Shown: one piece after another, positions 9,687 through 22,700 of the stretch
Numbering within the stretch: position 1 is the first letter of the stretch
Layout of the letters: each line of letters begins with the position of its first letter
Assembly: GCA_009363875.1 (NCBI GenBank)
Contig: CM018690.1
Location: 4,824,788-4,888,787, forward strand
From: Mikania micrantha
Lineage: Eukaryota; Streptophyta; Magnoliopsida; Asterales; Asteraceae
Length of the DNA: 64,000 nt
Direction of reading: 5' to 3'
Translations under genes and position numbers: made by a program
Notes under the pieces: generated by a model
What the model was told of the DNA's origin: nothing
What the model saw: only the letters and a program-made list of their open reading frames with translations
Database searches by the model: none

Positions 9687-12626
9687 TGTCACACCCCCAA
9701 ATTCCCACGTGTGGAGTCAGTCCACATGGGTGTGACGTGGCCAGAATCGCAGCTCATGGTCATATATAACACCACTATATGCATTTTCAAAATACGTTGT
9801 TTGACGATAATACAACCAAACAATTTAATAAATAAGCAGCGAAATAAAATAAGTTGTGCATCGGAATAAAACATGTTTTAACATGCAGCGGAAAATTTGT
9901 TGTTAGACATTACATTTTTTAAAAATATATAACAAAATAAACATTGTTTAATTAAATGACATGAAATGCATATCCTATGCTCATGCCCTTAAGTGTGATC
10001 CCTGAGTCCATACTCTTGTCAGTTACCTGAGAAAACAAGTTTAAGAAAAAATGTCAACACAATGGTTGGTGAGTTCACAGGTTTTGATATACATAATAAT
10101 AATAGGAAAACATGTATCATGCTGTTTATTAATATGTTAGTCCCGAGCCCTAGGCTCCAAGTGTCAGTGCGTCACTACCGAACTAGACTTGTTAGTCCTT
10201 GTCTCCGCTATGCCTCTTAATAACATAGCTAGGTAGGTCGAGATTTCACGTGTCCCGACCTCTAGTCAGATTTGTGCCACGTGGGGTTCGTTACACCCAA
10301 ATAGATCTATTCAAACTCACCTCGTTGTTTGTACATTAACGGTAAGACTTTGTGCGAGCTTGTTACGATTACAACACTTAATGTTTGTCTAATAAACCAG
10401 CATACACGAATATGTTTGTACATTAGTAATGTTTGACTCGATTCAACAAGTATTCTCCCCCTATTTGAAAAGCTTGAAAAGAGTAAAGAGGGGCCGTAAA
10501 CTCACCTTAGTGATAAAGAAATAGTGCAAGCGTAACCTCCTGCGTTGTCGGGTAGTCAGTCACCGGCTACCTATATCGTATGCCATGCGTGAGTTCGTGT
10601 AAGTGACCGTGTTTGTGTACATGCTTGTCTTTGTGCTCAATAACCCTCGCTTGTTATGTTCGTCCGTCTCGGTTCACATTGACCGTGTTTGCTCATGTTG
10701 TCCACGTTGACCGTGTTTGACCGTGTTTGATTGTGTCAAGTCAACGACCCGTTGGTGAACCGTGTGTCGGTTGTGATTCGTGTAACATTCGTGATCGAGC
10801 TCGTCGTGTGCAAAACGCGCAAGTCGTGTGCAAAATGCGCAAGTCGCGTCATGGACAACTTACTATTTATAGTAAGTTTCCATTTATGGCAAGTTTCACA
10901 ACACATATCGTTTTTAAAGTTGTAGCATGCTCGTTAATTCTACGTGATCATGTTAACACGTAGCACATTGTCATAAGTAATCAAATAAACATACAAGTCG
11001 TTTTTATGTATTAAAGTTTCCTAAAAAGGAAAGTTTCTAAATCTAGCATGCTCATTATTGGAAACCATCTAACCTACCATACAATAACTATATCAAGTCA
11101 TATTAAATCATTTAGCAAGCATGTAACACCCATAGCATTCATAAATCGATATTTCTTAAAACAAAGTTACTAAAAATAGTAACTATAGCAATCTTCATCT
11201 AAATGATCATCCTAGACATATCTAAGCCATTTTATATCACCTTCTATCATACAATAACATTTTAACATCGTTTTATCATGTCACACTAGACCAAATCGTT
11301 AACTAGCAAGGTTTCGGCTAGAAAAGTTACTATAAAAAGTAACTACGCCCAAAATGACTCGAAACAATCCCAAATCAATCCCTTAACATTTTAATCATCA
11401 TATTATCATCCAAATAGCAAATCTACACACATGCATGTTCATATTTCATTCCACATCATCATGTTGTAATCTAAAAGTTACTAAAATTAGTAAGTTTCAT
11501 CAAAGATCCATTTTTAACCATTTCAAAGGTAACAAATCATGTAATACCCTTCTAACATCATCAATAAACACATTTGAATATCCAAAATCATCCCGCAAGC
11601 CATGGATCATACATGCATGTTACCATCTTGACCATTTATGACAAATCATGCATTTTTACATATAGACATTATCATAGATCATCAAAACATGTCACCAAAT
11701 CATTCTAAATCATCAATATACATACTAAGATCATCAAACCCATATTCATTTGTCAAAGAATTCGTGCATGCATAGCTCATAGGCTTGCATGTGTGTTTTG
11801 GTGCTTGCATGTGGGTGTAGTGAAGTGAAGAGTGTGTTTTAGCCATAGGTTTACCTTCAAATGCTCCAAGATTCCCTGAGATGATGAGTACTTGCCCTCC
11901 AAAGCTTCTGGACAGCAAGAATGTGTAACAACAAGGTGATGATGGTGGTCTCCAAGCTCTTAGGTGGATGTCAAGCTTCAACCTTCAAGTTCTTGAGCTT
12001 TCAAATGGTCTCTAATGGCTTCCAGAGAGTTTTCAGATAAAGAAGACGAAGTGTAGGTGTCTGGGAATCGAGAAATGAGGTGGTATGGTGGTTAACCATG
12101 ATTACATATTGGTTTTATAAGATTTTTGTGTGTTGGAGTCGTCGTGTACCGCCGTGAAGGCCAAAAAGATGCTTAGCGTACCGCGATGGAATTCGGGAGT
12201 TCAAACTCACCGCCCAATCATCGCGTACCGCCATGGGGTTCCTTGAGGTCCATCGCGTACCGCGACGGGTCCCAAAAGAGCCCAATAGGCCCAATTTCAA
12301 TGGTTTGATCCGTTCTTCGCCGTTTTCACGCTTATGGACTATTGTTCGACCTCGTTTGAACTTTCAAGTTCAATGTTTGAGTGTTTCGTGAGGTTTCTAG
12401 TGATTGGTTACACGATGTGCTAAACGTTCACCAACGTTTGTGTTTTTCTTAGACACGTGTGTGCGTGTTGCAATAATTCTCCGAATTATCGTGTTTGTGT
12501 CCGTGTTTGTACAGTAATGCCACGTGTCACACTAAATTAAACTAATTCTAGTGCCACGTGTACAAATATCAATTAAATAAACATTTAATAAAATGAATAC
12601 TGACCTGTATTTTCCGGGGTGTCACA
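9687..12626 (-). mobile_element. Solo LTR S, Tekay-like gypsy family, 2.94 kb
   Basis: It starts TGTCACACCCCCAAATTCCC and ends GGGGTGTCACA, like the LTRs of element A, and has no internal coding region. Flanks AAGAG (9682-9686) and AAGAC (12627-12631) look like a target-site duplication with one mismatch. Element sense is minus. In that sense it has a TATA box at 10865-10871, palindromes spaced 150-160 bp upstream of it (centres about 11024, 11174, 11334, 11485), and an intron-like module from donor 10505 to acceptor 10027. A solo LTR forms when the two LTRs of an element recombine. Confidence 0.85.
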
Positions 12627-12736
12627 AAGACGATGTGTATGATTATAATGATATGATCTTGAGTGAACAACAATCTGATCTTGAGTGTTTTCTATTAATT
12701 ACTATTGTTGTTATTTTTAGTATCATTATTATTACA
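12627..12736 (+). mobile_element. Remainder of the second copia LTR
   Basis: This continues the LTR broken at 9686. It probably ends TATTATTACA at 12736, which mirrors the TGTTATAATA start and gives a total LTR near 256 bp. The end is inferred from that match and from the change to gypsy LTR sequence after it. Confidence 0.5.
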
Positions 12737-12938
12737 CACATGCATACATATATATTTAATGATTTGTAATATGAACCTTCGAATTTTTCATTAATAACTT
12801 AGATATAAATTTTCGAAACATTACAGTCTCCCATACTTTTAGGAATTTCGTCCCTCAATTTAGAAGAACTATAGAAACAAATGTGGATACTTTAACTTCA
12901 TTTGGTCTTCGCATTCCCAAGTGAACTCGTGACCATGC
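12737..12938 (-). mobile_element. Gypsy remnant G1: LTR end and 3' internal edge
   Basis: An LTR end (ATTACA at 12825) is followed by GTCTCCC and the palindrome AATTTCGTCCCTCAATT (12844-12860). It then shows similarity to the chromodomain coding end of element A (GTGGATACTTT, TTCATTTGGTCTTC, TCCCA). This is the 3' end of a minus-strand chromovirus. It stops near 12938 where hAT-like sequence begins. The LTR start is lost under the second copia insertion. Confidence 0.65.
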
Positions 12939-14039
12939 CAGGGGTCAGCTCGGATTCGGATCGGATTTAAACCGAGCCTGGCTCGGAGTGTAAACCGGTG
13001 TCACACCCCGAGCCGGCGGGGTTGGATCGAAGTCCCCGTCAGGCGGAAGGTTCTCGGGGCGCGATATCGTGATGATCAGATTGTTTACATAGCATCAATG
13101 TTAAGAATAATTAAGCACAATAAGACATTAATTAGGATTACAAATTTAAATTACAAATGTCAATGTTTAGTAATTTAACTAGGTAAACCTATCCAAAATA
13201 ATCAAATATATCTATCTTGTATCTATACAAGATATCAAAAGAGATTCGTATTGATCTCAAAAGATGTGCTTCTTCAAAAGTCAACTAGGATCTATATCTG
13301 GGTATCCTAGCATGCAATCCTGAATCTTAGGTTAATCCAGTGCGTCACCTGAGAAAGCATGTAAGAAAACAAAGTCAACACAATGGTTGGTGAGTTCATG
13401 TAGTTTTTACGTAAAAATAGTTTGAAAAATCCTTTGAATGACAACCTTAACCTCACCACTAACCACCAATACCATCTGTTTCAGTATGCTTATATATATG
13501 GCATATGTAGGGTCTAACTTACCGTCCACCCAGCCACCGTCTCACCACATACCAAACCACATGATATATTGTTCCTGATGATAATTAAGCGTTTCATTCT
13601 ACATCTTTGATTCCGTAACATTCGATTCATTGAATTCGATTACCCTGTAATTGTTTACCTTAATTCCCTGAATGACAACCTTAACCTCACTAACAACCAC
13701 CTATGTTATCCAATCAAGTATGCTTATATATAGGGCATATGTAGGGGACAAGCCCTAGCCACCGTCCCACCATATACCGGGCTGCTTAACACATTGTTAT
13801 TAATGATAATTAAGCGTTTCACTCCACCCTATTATTTCCATGACATAAGAGTATCAAGTTTAAAAGGCACCATTATGGACAGCTGAACACCCTAGGGAAT
13901 TCAGCATCCATCCATAGTGGTCCTAAATATGACTCGTGACATGTTATGATAGAGAAACCTTCAAGATGACCCAAAGTCAACTAGAAGAACTCAAATCATT
14001 CTAGTCACTTGTCATAACCATGGATGAATCAAGAAGAAC

Positions 14040-14290
14040 ACTGAATGACTAGTAGGGGTTGACACCTAGGTCAACACGCGGCGGCCAATCAGTCTGTCTT
14101 ACATGACTCTGACAAAGAAGAACACTGATGACTAGTAGGGGTTGACACCTAGGTCAACACGCGGTGGCCAACAGTCTGTCTTACAATGTCCTATAGCTTA
14201 AGCATACAAGTTTAACGCATTCACATAGTTTCACTGATGACTAGTAGGGGTTGACACTTAGGTCAACACGCGGCGGTCAATCAGTCTTTT
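14040..14290. repeat. Three tandem copies of an 80-100 base unit in X1
   Basis: The block beginning GACTAGTAGGGGTTGACACC and including ACACGCGGCGGCCAATCAGT occurs near 14046, 14131 and 14239 with small changes. X2 and X3 show no equivalent, so it arose in X1 or its parent. Confidence 0.8.
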
Positions 14291-14299
14291 GTTTAAGCA

Positions 14300-14560
14300 T
14301 CCCAAGTATATCACGCATTCATGTGTTTCAAGCATTCCAAGTGTATCAAGCATTCACGTGTTTTCAAGCATTTCAAGTATATCAAGCATTCACGTGTTTT
14401 CAAGCATTTCAAGTATATCAAGCATTCACGTGTTTTCAAACATTTCAATGTATATCAAGCATTCACGTGTTTTCAAGCATTTCAATGTATATCAAGCATT
14501 CATGTGTTTTCAAGCATTTCAAGTATATCAAGCATTCAAGTATTTCAAGTATCTCACGCA
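14300..14560. repeat. Minisatellite with a period near 36 bases in X1
   Basis: About seven units built from ATTCACGTGTTTTCAAGC and ATTTCAAGTATATCAAGC. The open frames here are products of the repeat, not genes. Confidence 0.85.
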
Positions 14561-17500
14561 TATAAATATTTCTAAGCATATAAGTTTTCAAGTTAAGTTT
14601 AAGCAATTAATTGTAAGTGTAAAACAATTTAACACTTTACTAAGAATATAGAACATTAACTTTCTGAAATATTTATATAGAGTGTTAGTGTTTAGTATAA
14701 GTATTTTCAAAGCCTTAACATTGAGTATGTAATTTAAACATAGAGTTTATAATTTAAACATCAAATGTATAGTTTAAGCACATAGTTTATAGCATAAGTA
14801 TTTAGTCCAAAGTTTAAGTATTAAGTTTATATCATAAGCGTCTAGCATAAAGTTTAGACTTCAAGTCTATAGCGTAAGCCTCAAGGATATAGTTTAAGCT
14901 TCTAGTTTGTAGTATAAGTATCAAGTTTATAGCTTCTCAAAGTATACTAGTTTCCAAGCATAAGCATCAACATAAGCATCATGTTTAAGTTTAAAAGCAT
15001 TAAATAACATTTCAATAGTTTATTAAAAATATTTAACATGCTTCTCAGTCCCGAAGTAAAATAAATAAGTTTGAAAAGGGACAAATGAACTCACCTTGTG
15101 TTTGTTGTGGTCGGCTAAGCTTAAACGAAGATTGTACGCGCTCTTGATTGAATTTGAGTTTGTTTTCATGTTCCTGCATTGATTTCACGTTGTATTTAAC
15201 TTGTAAGTATTGAGTGTAATTGTTTTGTGTGCGCGTTTGTGTGTTAGCCTTAGAGTCGGCTAACATTCGTGAGTCGTGGTTTCCATTCGGCCCTGACTAC
15301 TTGTTAGTAATTTTAAACTCCTTAATCCAATTAGATTAAACACTTCGTTATTGATATAATGTTAAATTTTGATTTAATTTCATCACAAAGAGATTCTAAG
15401 TACAAAGGCTTAGATCTCTTTGTTTAGTTGCCATAAATCCTTAGTTTCTTGTAAGAACCTATCAATAAATAATCATAACCATATTTTTGTAAACTTAATG
15501 TGGTAGATGTTATGAATGTATTAGGTTGTATCCTTAACCAAATGAGCTAAACGTACATGGCCATAAACAAGTTCATGGGCCAAAAAAAAATCCATTGGGC
15601 TAGAGCAACGGGCTCGAGTTACTCAATTGGACCGAATGATTTTGGTTTGAGCCCAACTAAGGCCTTGGGCCAAAGGCTAGGTGTGTGGGCCTAATGGGGT
15701 TTATTGGGCTGGTTCAATTATGTGCTGGGCCGAAACGACTAATTGTGCCGAATAATATTTAAAATCAGCCGTTTGTGTTGGGCCTCGTGCACTTCGTGAT
15801 TGGGCCGGTTGCTTTATTGGGCTGAATACTTTTGAGTTGGGCCGGAAGAAACACATAGGCTGAACTAGGATTTCGGTTTCTATGGTAGCAGCGAACCTAA
15901 GGGTTAATTGGACAAGGGTTCGGCCAACTGGGAACCGAACCTAAAAGGTTCGGCCATGGTTCGCTTACAGGGTCCAGGGTTCGCCGGAGGCAGGAGGTTC
16001 GCCTTAAAGAACAACAGGGTTTGGGGGTTTTACATGCTTGGTTCGGGAACCATTAGGGTTCGGGACCTCATACGGCTCGGCTCTTGATGATGGACGAACC
16101 AAAGGGTTCATTTCTTGCTAAGGTTCGGTGGTAGGTAGGCGCAGCAGGGCTCGGGACAGCAGGGTTCGTCTGATGTGTGTGTGCAACAAGGTTCGGCCAG
16201 GAACCATGGGTTCGGCCTGCTTGACGTCTCACGAACCCTGCAACTCGATGAGCACCACCTTTGTTCCCGTCGAATCTGAAAACCTATAGGGCCCTCCTAT
16301 GATAATGGCTATGCTACTAGACCTATCGTGAGCTTGGTGTTCGAAGGGTGAAGCCTGAATATCGGTTTACATGGGTGGTTCTAACATTGTAGAAAACCCT
16401 AGTTTTTACTAACTTTGTGACTTTATACCTCGAAAATGGCAGGTCCAAACTTCAGATTAGTTGTACTTCTTGGTAGAGGATGATGAGAGCTTCACGTGGA
16501 CACCAAGAACACTCGATTTCACCATGATTTGAGCACGCTATGAAGCTTGAAAGTCTTGAATTTCTAGTGAGAGGGAGAAAAACGGGAGAGAGGGTTTAGT
16601 GAGAGAAAGAGATGTGTAAAATGAGGTTAAAGGCCTCATTGGAGACTTTAAATACCCCGAGGGTATTCGGGTTCGTTTCGGTTGATCGGTTCGTAGTTTC
16701 GTCGCGGTTCCGGATCGCAACGCGTGTAATTACATAATTTAATTTAGATAAAATGGTTTTAACTTAAATTATTTTAAAGGTTGTAACTCCTAATAAATAC
16801 TAAATATTTAATTTTCTCGAATTATTTAACGTAATTTATTATTTTTACGCACTACGTTAACTGTTTCGCGAATTTACGTATTTTAAATTAAATTGTTTCT
16901 TTTAAATTTATTTCTGATGAGTTTCAAAATTGTAAAACAGGAAATTTTATATTTCCTTAAATTTATTATCGTTCGAATCGTCTTTGTTTTCGTTTCGTCA
17001 GAAAACGTCACTTACACGCGTTTTCGTACAGAGCGCTAACTGTACGAACACGATCGTATGTTTCACTTTCTGATTTTGTTTTCTACTTTTCAGTCATCAT
17101 TTCAGATCATTAAGCTTTCAGATCTATTTGTACAGATCGTCACCTATACGAATAGTTCGTCGGTTTAGCATTCTGTAACAACAACTGTTATAGTTTTGTT
17201 CTGTTTATCCTCTCATACGTTTATACGTAATAATAACAAATCAAACATGTATGCATCTGTTCATGGTTGTCTGATGTGTTTCTGACTGTTTAAACCATGA
17301 GGTTTAAATCAGGATTTCAAAAACATCGTGTAATAGTTTATGTTTATCATCGAATGTTAATAGCTTCTAAGTATTTCCCCTAGTTTGTACCTGAGTTACT
17401 GTACAAGTTACTGTACAGATTACTGTTCCGGTAACGATTCCGGCACAGATGTTACAACCGAGTCTGAAATCTTGGCTCTGACTCGGCTCATTTTAACCGA

Positions 17501-18040
17501 GCTGGCTCGGCTCTGCTCGGTTTTGGCTCGGTTTTTACATAAGAAATTTAATATTTGAATTGCATTCACTTCGGTTCGTTTTTGGCTTGGTTTTTACATA
17601 AAAGAAGAGGCGTCGCGTGAATATGTGGAATTATGAATTAAGAATATGATCTAAGAATTATGAATTAGTGGAGCATGTGAGAATTGAGATTCATTTCGTA
17701 TTTTCGTCCTCTTTTCTTTTTTTTTTTATTTTTATTTTTTTAACATAATTACAAAATATCACCAAAGTATTTATTAGAGAAAGTAACCTATATTTTTATA
17801 TTTTAGTTTAACATGTTGTACAAACGAGCCGAGCAACGAGCGAGCTACGAGCCGAGCCAGCCCTAGATCGGACTCGACTCGGTTACAAAACGAGCTGTCT
17901 CGGTTCGGCTCGGCTCGGTTACAAACGAGCTTTATTCGAGCCACCATCAGATTTCAAAGTAGCACGATCTAATTCAAAAATTTCCCCCAATTGGGCGCGT
18001 CTAGCAGATGATGGAACGGGAAGACCTAGGATGTAGAAGA

Positions 18041-18099
<59 letters not shown>

Positions 18100-18118
18100 T
18101 CTGGGCATCTCTCGGAGC
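18041..18118 (+). pseudogene. Plastid 23S rRNA fragment (nuclear plastid DNA insert)
   Basis: TCCTAAGGTAGCGAAATTCC and the following bases to CGATCTGGGCA match the very conserved stretch of 23S rRNA around E. coli position 1940-1990. The version ACCCGCACGAAAGGCG followed by ATCTGGGCA is, from memory, the plant plastid form. The fragment is about 78 bp and diverges on both sides. It lies inside the probable hAT element, near its right end. It is too short to be functional. Confidence 0.75.
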
Positions 18119-18181
18119 TTTATCCGAAGGAGCTACGAGCCGAATCCGAGCTTCGAACTTTTTGGACAGACCTAATACATA

Positions 18182-18430
18182 GGGGATGGTTCGAATGTTA
18201 ACCCATCCTTATTACGTTAGCCGAATAAGTACATCTTATTACTTTGGGCCATACATTAAAGTAAATATAAAGGTGTAGTTTTTTTTTATTTTTTTATTAA
18301 TGTAAGTGAGTCATACATTAATTAAAAAATAGAAAACCTACACCGATTTACTTTAGTGTGTGCCCCAAAGTAATATAATGTAGTTATTTGGCTAACGCAA
18401 TAAACATGGATTAACATTTAAACATCTCCC
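18182..18430. mobile_element. MITE with long terminal inverted repeats
   Basis: About 95 bases at the left (GGGGATGGTTCGAATGTTAA through AAAGGTGTAG) recur inverted at the right (CTACACC through ACATCTCCC), with scattered mismatches. The short centre is T-rich. The two arms fill the element, leaving a foldback. No clear target-site duplication is seen, so the superfamily is not assigned. Confidence 0.75.
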
Positions 18431-18731
18431 TATATATGTGTGTGTGTCTTATAACCACTAGAGACCATAGCAAATTAAATAATCAAGTTGATATCTCTGA
18501 GTAACAATAAATAACCAGACAATGAAAGAGATGCATGCCAAATGACCACTTTCTGCGCCAAAAGTTACCTTTCATCCTTATAGTGTTATCAATCATTTTG
18601 GGTTTTTATGTTCCGAAACTTTTTAGTTTATTTTTAAATCTTTAGGTTTCACATGTAAATTTTGTAAAGTGCAACTCTCAGCTCTTTTATTTTTAAAGTT
18701 TAGAGACAATTGTATGATATATTAGCTAACG
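18431..18731. other. No feature seen
   Basis: AT-rich sequence between two MITEs. I see no gene, RNA or repeat structure in it. Confidence 0.5.
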
Positions 18732-18739
18732 GTAATATG

Positions 18740-18947
18740 CATGGGAGGCCCTCGGGAGGAGCAAACCCGACCTCCGTCTAGGGCCTATTTTTTACAAGGG
18801 CACAAAAATTTTAAAAATCGTTTTTAAATTCTATATATTTACTTATATCTACAAATATGAAACCGAAAAAACACAAATTTATGATTCGTTAAGGGCATTT
18901 TTTTTCTTAGTACGTCCGCAACACTTGAATTTTCAGGACCGCTCCTG
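18740..18947. mobile_element. 208-bp hAT-type MITE with 8-bp target-site duplication
   Basis: GTAATATG occurs directly on both sides (18732-18739 and 18948-18955), the 8-bp duplication made by hAT transposases. The ends CATGGGAGGCCCT and, inverted, CAGGAGCGGTCCT are imperfect terminal repeats of the hAT CAGGG type. The interior has GGGCC and AAAATTTT tracts common in plant hAT non-autonomous elements and no ORF. Confidence 0.8.
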
Positions 18948-18955
18948 GTAATATG

Positions 18956-19728
18956 ATGAACCCGTGAAGAATAAAAATCATACCAACTAAAAAACATTGA
19001 TACTAGTTTTTTATTTATGTTTCGGTTTTCATAACTAAGTCAAAATTAACTCATGAACTTTGTAAAATGCCAAAGTTTTATAGTTTTAAATTTATTCTCT
19101 TAGCATGTATGGTTTTTTTTTTCTAAATAATTTTTATTTGTTTCTTTTTTAGATTATGAATGATGCTTAAATCAACTAACAGCAACAATATCTGATACCG
19201 TGAAAATGTAACCAGTAGACAAAAGAATATTAACACCACTATATATTTGTTTCTTTCATGTATTTTGGTCTTCACAACCGAGTTAACATAATTTCATGTA
19301 TTTCTTTTATATACTTAAGGATATAAATACCACTGACCAACACATGCTATAAAGTTCTTAAGCATATCATATTGCAATATTGATTATTACTTTTCTTGTA
19401 TTTTTTTTTAAATTACCTTTTAAATTCTTATACTATAAGATATAGAAGATAATGTTATCTATTTATGTTTCAATTTTCACAATTGATCTATAATGCTTTG
19501 TATTTTTAAAGGGTATGGTTATTTACACACTTATCTTTTTTATTTGAATACCTTACTGACATTATACGCCTCGTATATATTTATACGGGGTGTATAATCA
19601 TCTCTAACACCCACTGATTAGATAATAATCGGTCTCGTATATGTCTTGCATAGGGCATACACGAGGCGTATATGAGTCCAATAATTAACACAAAAATATT
19701 CTGACAAATAATGATTGTCATTTTATAC
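18956..19728. other. Intergenic AT-rich sequence with a 38-bp palindrome
   Basis: No gene is seen. At 19561-19598 an imperfect palindrome begins ATTATACGCCTCGTATA and ends TATACGGGGTGTATAAT. A further related half, ACGAGGCGTATATGAG, lies near 19660. A similar ATATACGCCCCGTATAG is found near 61737, upstream of the WRKY gene. Confidence 0.5.
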
Positions 19729-19733
19729 GTATC

Positions 19734-22700
19734 AGTCACACCCCAGGCCGGCGGGAACGGATCGTGTTTTCCCGTCGGGTGGAAGGTTCCCGGGACGCGA
19801 TATCATGAGTGATAATCAAAGGATCAGATTGTTTACATAGCACATGAGATATAATTGAGAAATGCTAACATGACATGAAATAGAATTACAAAGTTAAATT
19901 ACATTATACATCATAATTTAACCAAGTAAATCTAATCAAAAGAATCAATGTAACTATATCTTGTATATGTACAAGATATACAAAAGATGATTCATCGTCT
20001 AGTCATCAAAAGTATGCAATATCCAAAAGTAGCTAGGCCTTCTAAAAGTCCACTAGCTAATCCTTGCATATATGAAATTACACCTGTTCGTCACCTGAAA
20101 ACATGTATTTAAACAAAGTTAACACTAGGTTGGTGAGTTCATAAGTAAGTTAATGTAAAACCTTGATTCATTCACATGCACATTCACAATGATAATATGT
20201 TACTTGTATGATTGTGTGTTTCACTTGTTCACCCAATGGCTCCTCAATAGTTATAATCACAAGTACTATATCATCCTAGTCGCGTTGCTTATATATAGGG
20301 CATATGTAAGGGAACTAAGCCCTAGCCAACATCCCACCACAACACCACTAGAATTCCACACTACTTGTAATACAACTATTGATTTCCACTCTCAATTCAC
20401 ATGTTTATCTCTTCCTTGATCACCTGTGTTCTCATGTATAGAATAATAATATGATAACATTGTAATTATCAAACCGAAGTATTGATAACCAATATATGTG
20501 TTAAGGATATTAGATTCATTCAATCTGTTCCTTGTATTATTCTATAGTTTGTGGGGTTAACTGTTATTTCACTTTTAAATATTAAAAGTGTTAGTTAACT
20601 GTTTGTAATGTAATCTCAATGCAACGTATAGAGCCCAAATGAAATCCATTGTAATCCTCACGTAATCAGATTACAATGCATTCCATTCACCTCTATCCCG
20701 CCGTGTGATCTTAAAGCCTCCATGTGGGATTGTTCTCATGTGATTAACAAAGTTGAATAAGAATTTGTCTTATTACATCATGTTAATTATGTGTAAATGA
20801 TAAGAATCCCATGAAGTTACGTTATCATGATCATCATTTACTGTAATCCATATGATCCCAAAGCCTCAATGTGGGATTTTTCTCGTGTAATTAACAAAGT
20901 CGAATAAGAACTTGTCTTATTACATCATGTTAATTAGGTGTAAATGATAAGAATCCCATGAAGTTACGTTATCATGATCGTCATTTACTGTAGTCCATAT
21001 GTTCACCATGTAATCCTTAAGCAGTAGTAAGAACATGTCTTAGTAACCTTAAGTGACGCAGGTGGTGGATACCCAATGCGATCATACTATCACATAGTAT
21101 GTTTTTAAGGTATAGATTAAGTGTTATAAGTGATTTACTTATCACACTTCATCAATTATAATGTGAAATGATATTAAGAAGATATTTTACCTTCTAATCA
21201 TTTATGTGTTGTGAAGTGTCATCATGTTCCACTGTAATAGTTCTCATTTGTTTGTTTGTATACGAATTGTCTCACTGTCTACTCATGTAGAATAACTAAG
21301 CATTGTAAGATAAAATCTTACAACTATGTTATTCAAATGTATCATTGATTATGAAATTACTTTATCATAATCATCTGAGTTTCCCTGTTATCTCATGATC
21401 ATACAAGCATGCATACAATGATAAGCGATAATAAACAGTTTAATATTATCTAAATCAAAGTATAAATAACATGTTAAGCAAAAATTTTAAATAAATAAAA
21501 GTAAACATGTTTCTCAGCCCCGAGAGTTAAAATCAGTAAAGATCTAAAGTAAAAGGGGCATATGAACTCACCTTGTAATCGTAGTGGTTAACTTAGCTTA
21601 AATGTAGATATGCACGCGCTCTTGATTGTTCTTTGATGTGGATTTCACGATCCTGTATTGTTTTCATGTGATTGAAATCTTATAAGTGTTGAGTGTAATT
21701 GTTTTGTGCGCGTGTATGTGTTAGACTTAGAGTTAGTTATCACCACTTGGTCTTGATAGTCCTTCGGCCCTGTAACATGGTTATGTACTACCAAATCGCC
21801 TATTACTCTTAAGTTAATGTTTAACACCTTCAATTATTGTTTAGAAACTCCTCTTGATTTAATGTCATGTTGTCAGAAATCCAAAGTATAAACTTAGGTT
21901 TTAGTTTTTAGCTTAACAGCTCTCATAAATAATAGGTTTGACCCATTGATTTTTCCTTTTGATCATAAATTGTTATATTTGTAGTAGCTTAGAATGGATA
22001 TGATATGTCATGGTTATTCTCAAATTAAGTATTCTAAGTTGTTTTCTTGTTACCATGTAGTCCAAAGTATTACTTGGGCCGATTGATAACCACGTGGCCT
22101 TAATGATTTCCCTTGGGCCGAATGCATGTGCAGGGCTGGTTGGTTTACTTGAGCCCATGGGTTGTGGGCCGGCTTAATGCTGTTGGTCCAGGCAGTCTAA
22201 ATTGAACCGTAGCAAAGGAATTGGGCCAAAGGGTTTACTGGGCCAACTGAATGCCGCATGGACTGCATAAGGATTATGGGCCTAAGGCGAGTGTGGGTCA
22301 AGGCAGTAATAGGTGGGCCGAAATGTGATTCGATCAGCCATTCAAGAATATGGTTTCCAAGTCATTTGGGCTGAATTACTAGTGTGGCTAACTAGATGGG
22401 CCCATAGCATGAGTTGGGCCGAAGATGTTGGCTGCATATGGTAGCAGTTTGGCCGGCTAGTTGTTTTGATTAGGGTTAGGCCGCATGGTTTATTCAAGCA
22501 TTGCCATGAAACGTCTCCATAGCAGCGAACCTTGAGTCTGGTTGGGACCAGGGTTCGGTCATGGTTCGCCCCAACTAAGGTTCGCGCACAGAAGGTTCGT
22601 TTGAATGGAGTCCTTGGGTTTGCTGAGTAGGGAGTAAGGTTCGGCTAGCAAACCTTGGTCATGCAGGTTCGCTTGACTCACTGGTTCGTCAACATATGAA

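Larger units (their letters stand above)
12999..17456 (-). mobile_element. Solo LTR X1, 4.46 kb
   Basis: It starts TGTCACACCCCGAGCCGG and ends GATGTTACA. Flanks ACCGG (12994-12998) and ACCGA (17457-17461) are a near-perfect target-site duplication. There is no coding content. Sense is minus: a TATA-like TATTTAAAG (about 16646-16654), a CT-rich start region, a run of GGTTCG motifs (15890-16240), an intron donor at 15094 and an acceptor at 13349. The family matches X2 and X3 in order and motifs. Its internal domain does not occur in the window, so its lineage is inferred from shared LTR architecture. Confidence 0.85.
12939..18174. mobile_element. Probable non-autonomous hAT element hosting solo LTR X1
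   Basis: The left edge reads CAGGGGTCAGCTCGGATTCG. Near the right edge, the reverse complement holds AGCTCGGATTCGGCTCG and begins TAGGTCTGTCC, so the ends are imperfect inverted repeats. The interior flanking X1 is rich in CTCGG and CGAGC, a pattern common in plant hAT-derived sequences. Without X1 the element is about 0.77 kb and has no ORF. I found no clear 8-bp target duplication, so the ends are tentative. Confidence 0.4.

Noticed and set aside
14251..14651. Three overlapping ORFs of about 84-120 residues
   Set aside because: They are translations of a 36-bp minisatellite in solo LTR X1.
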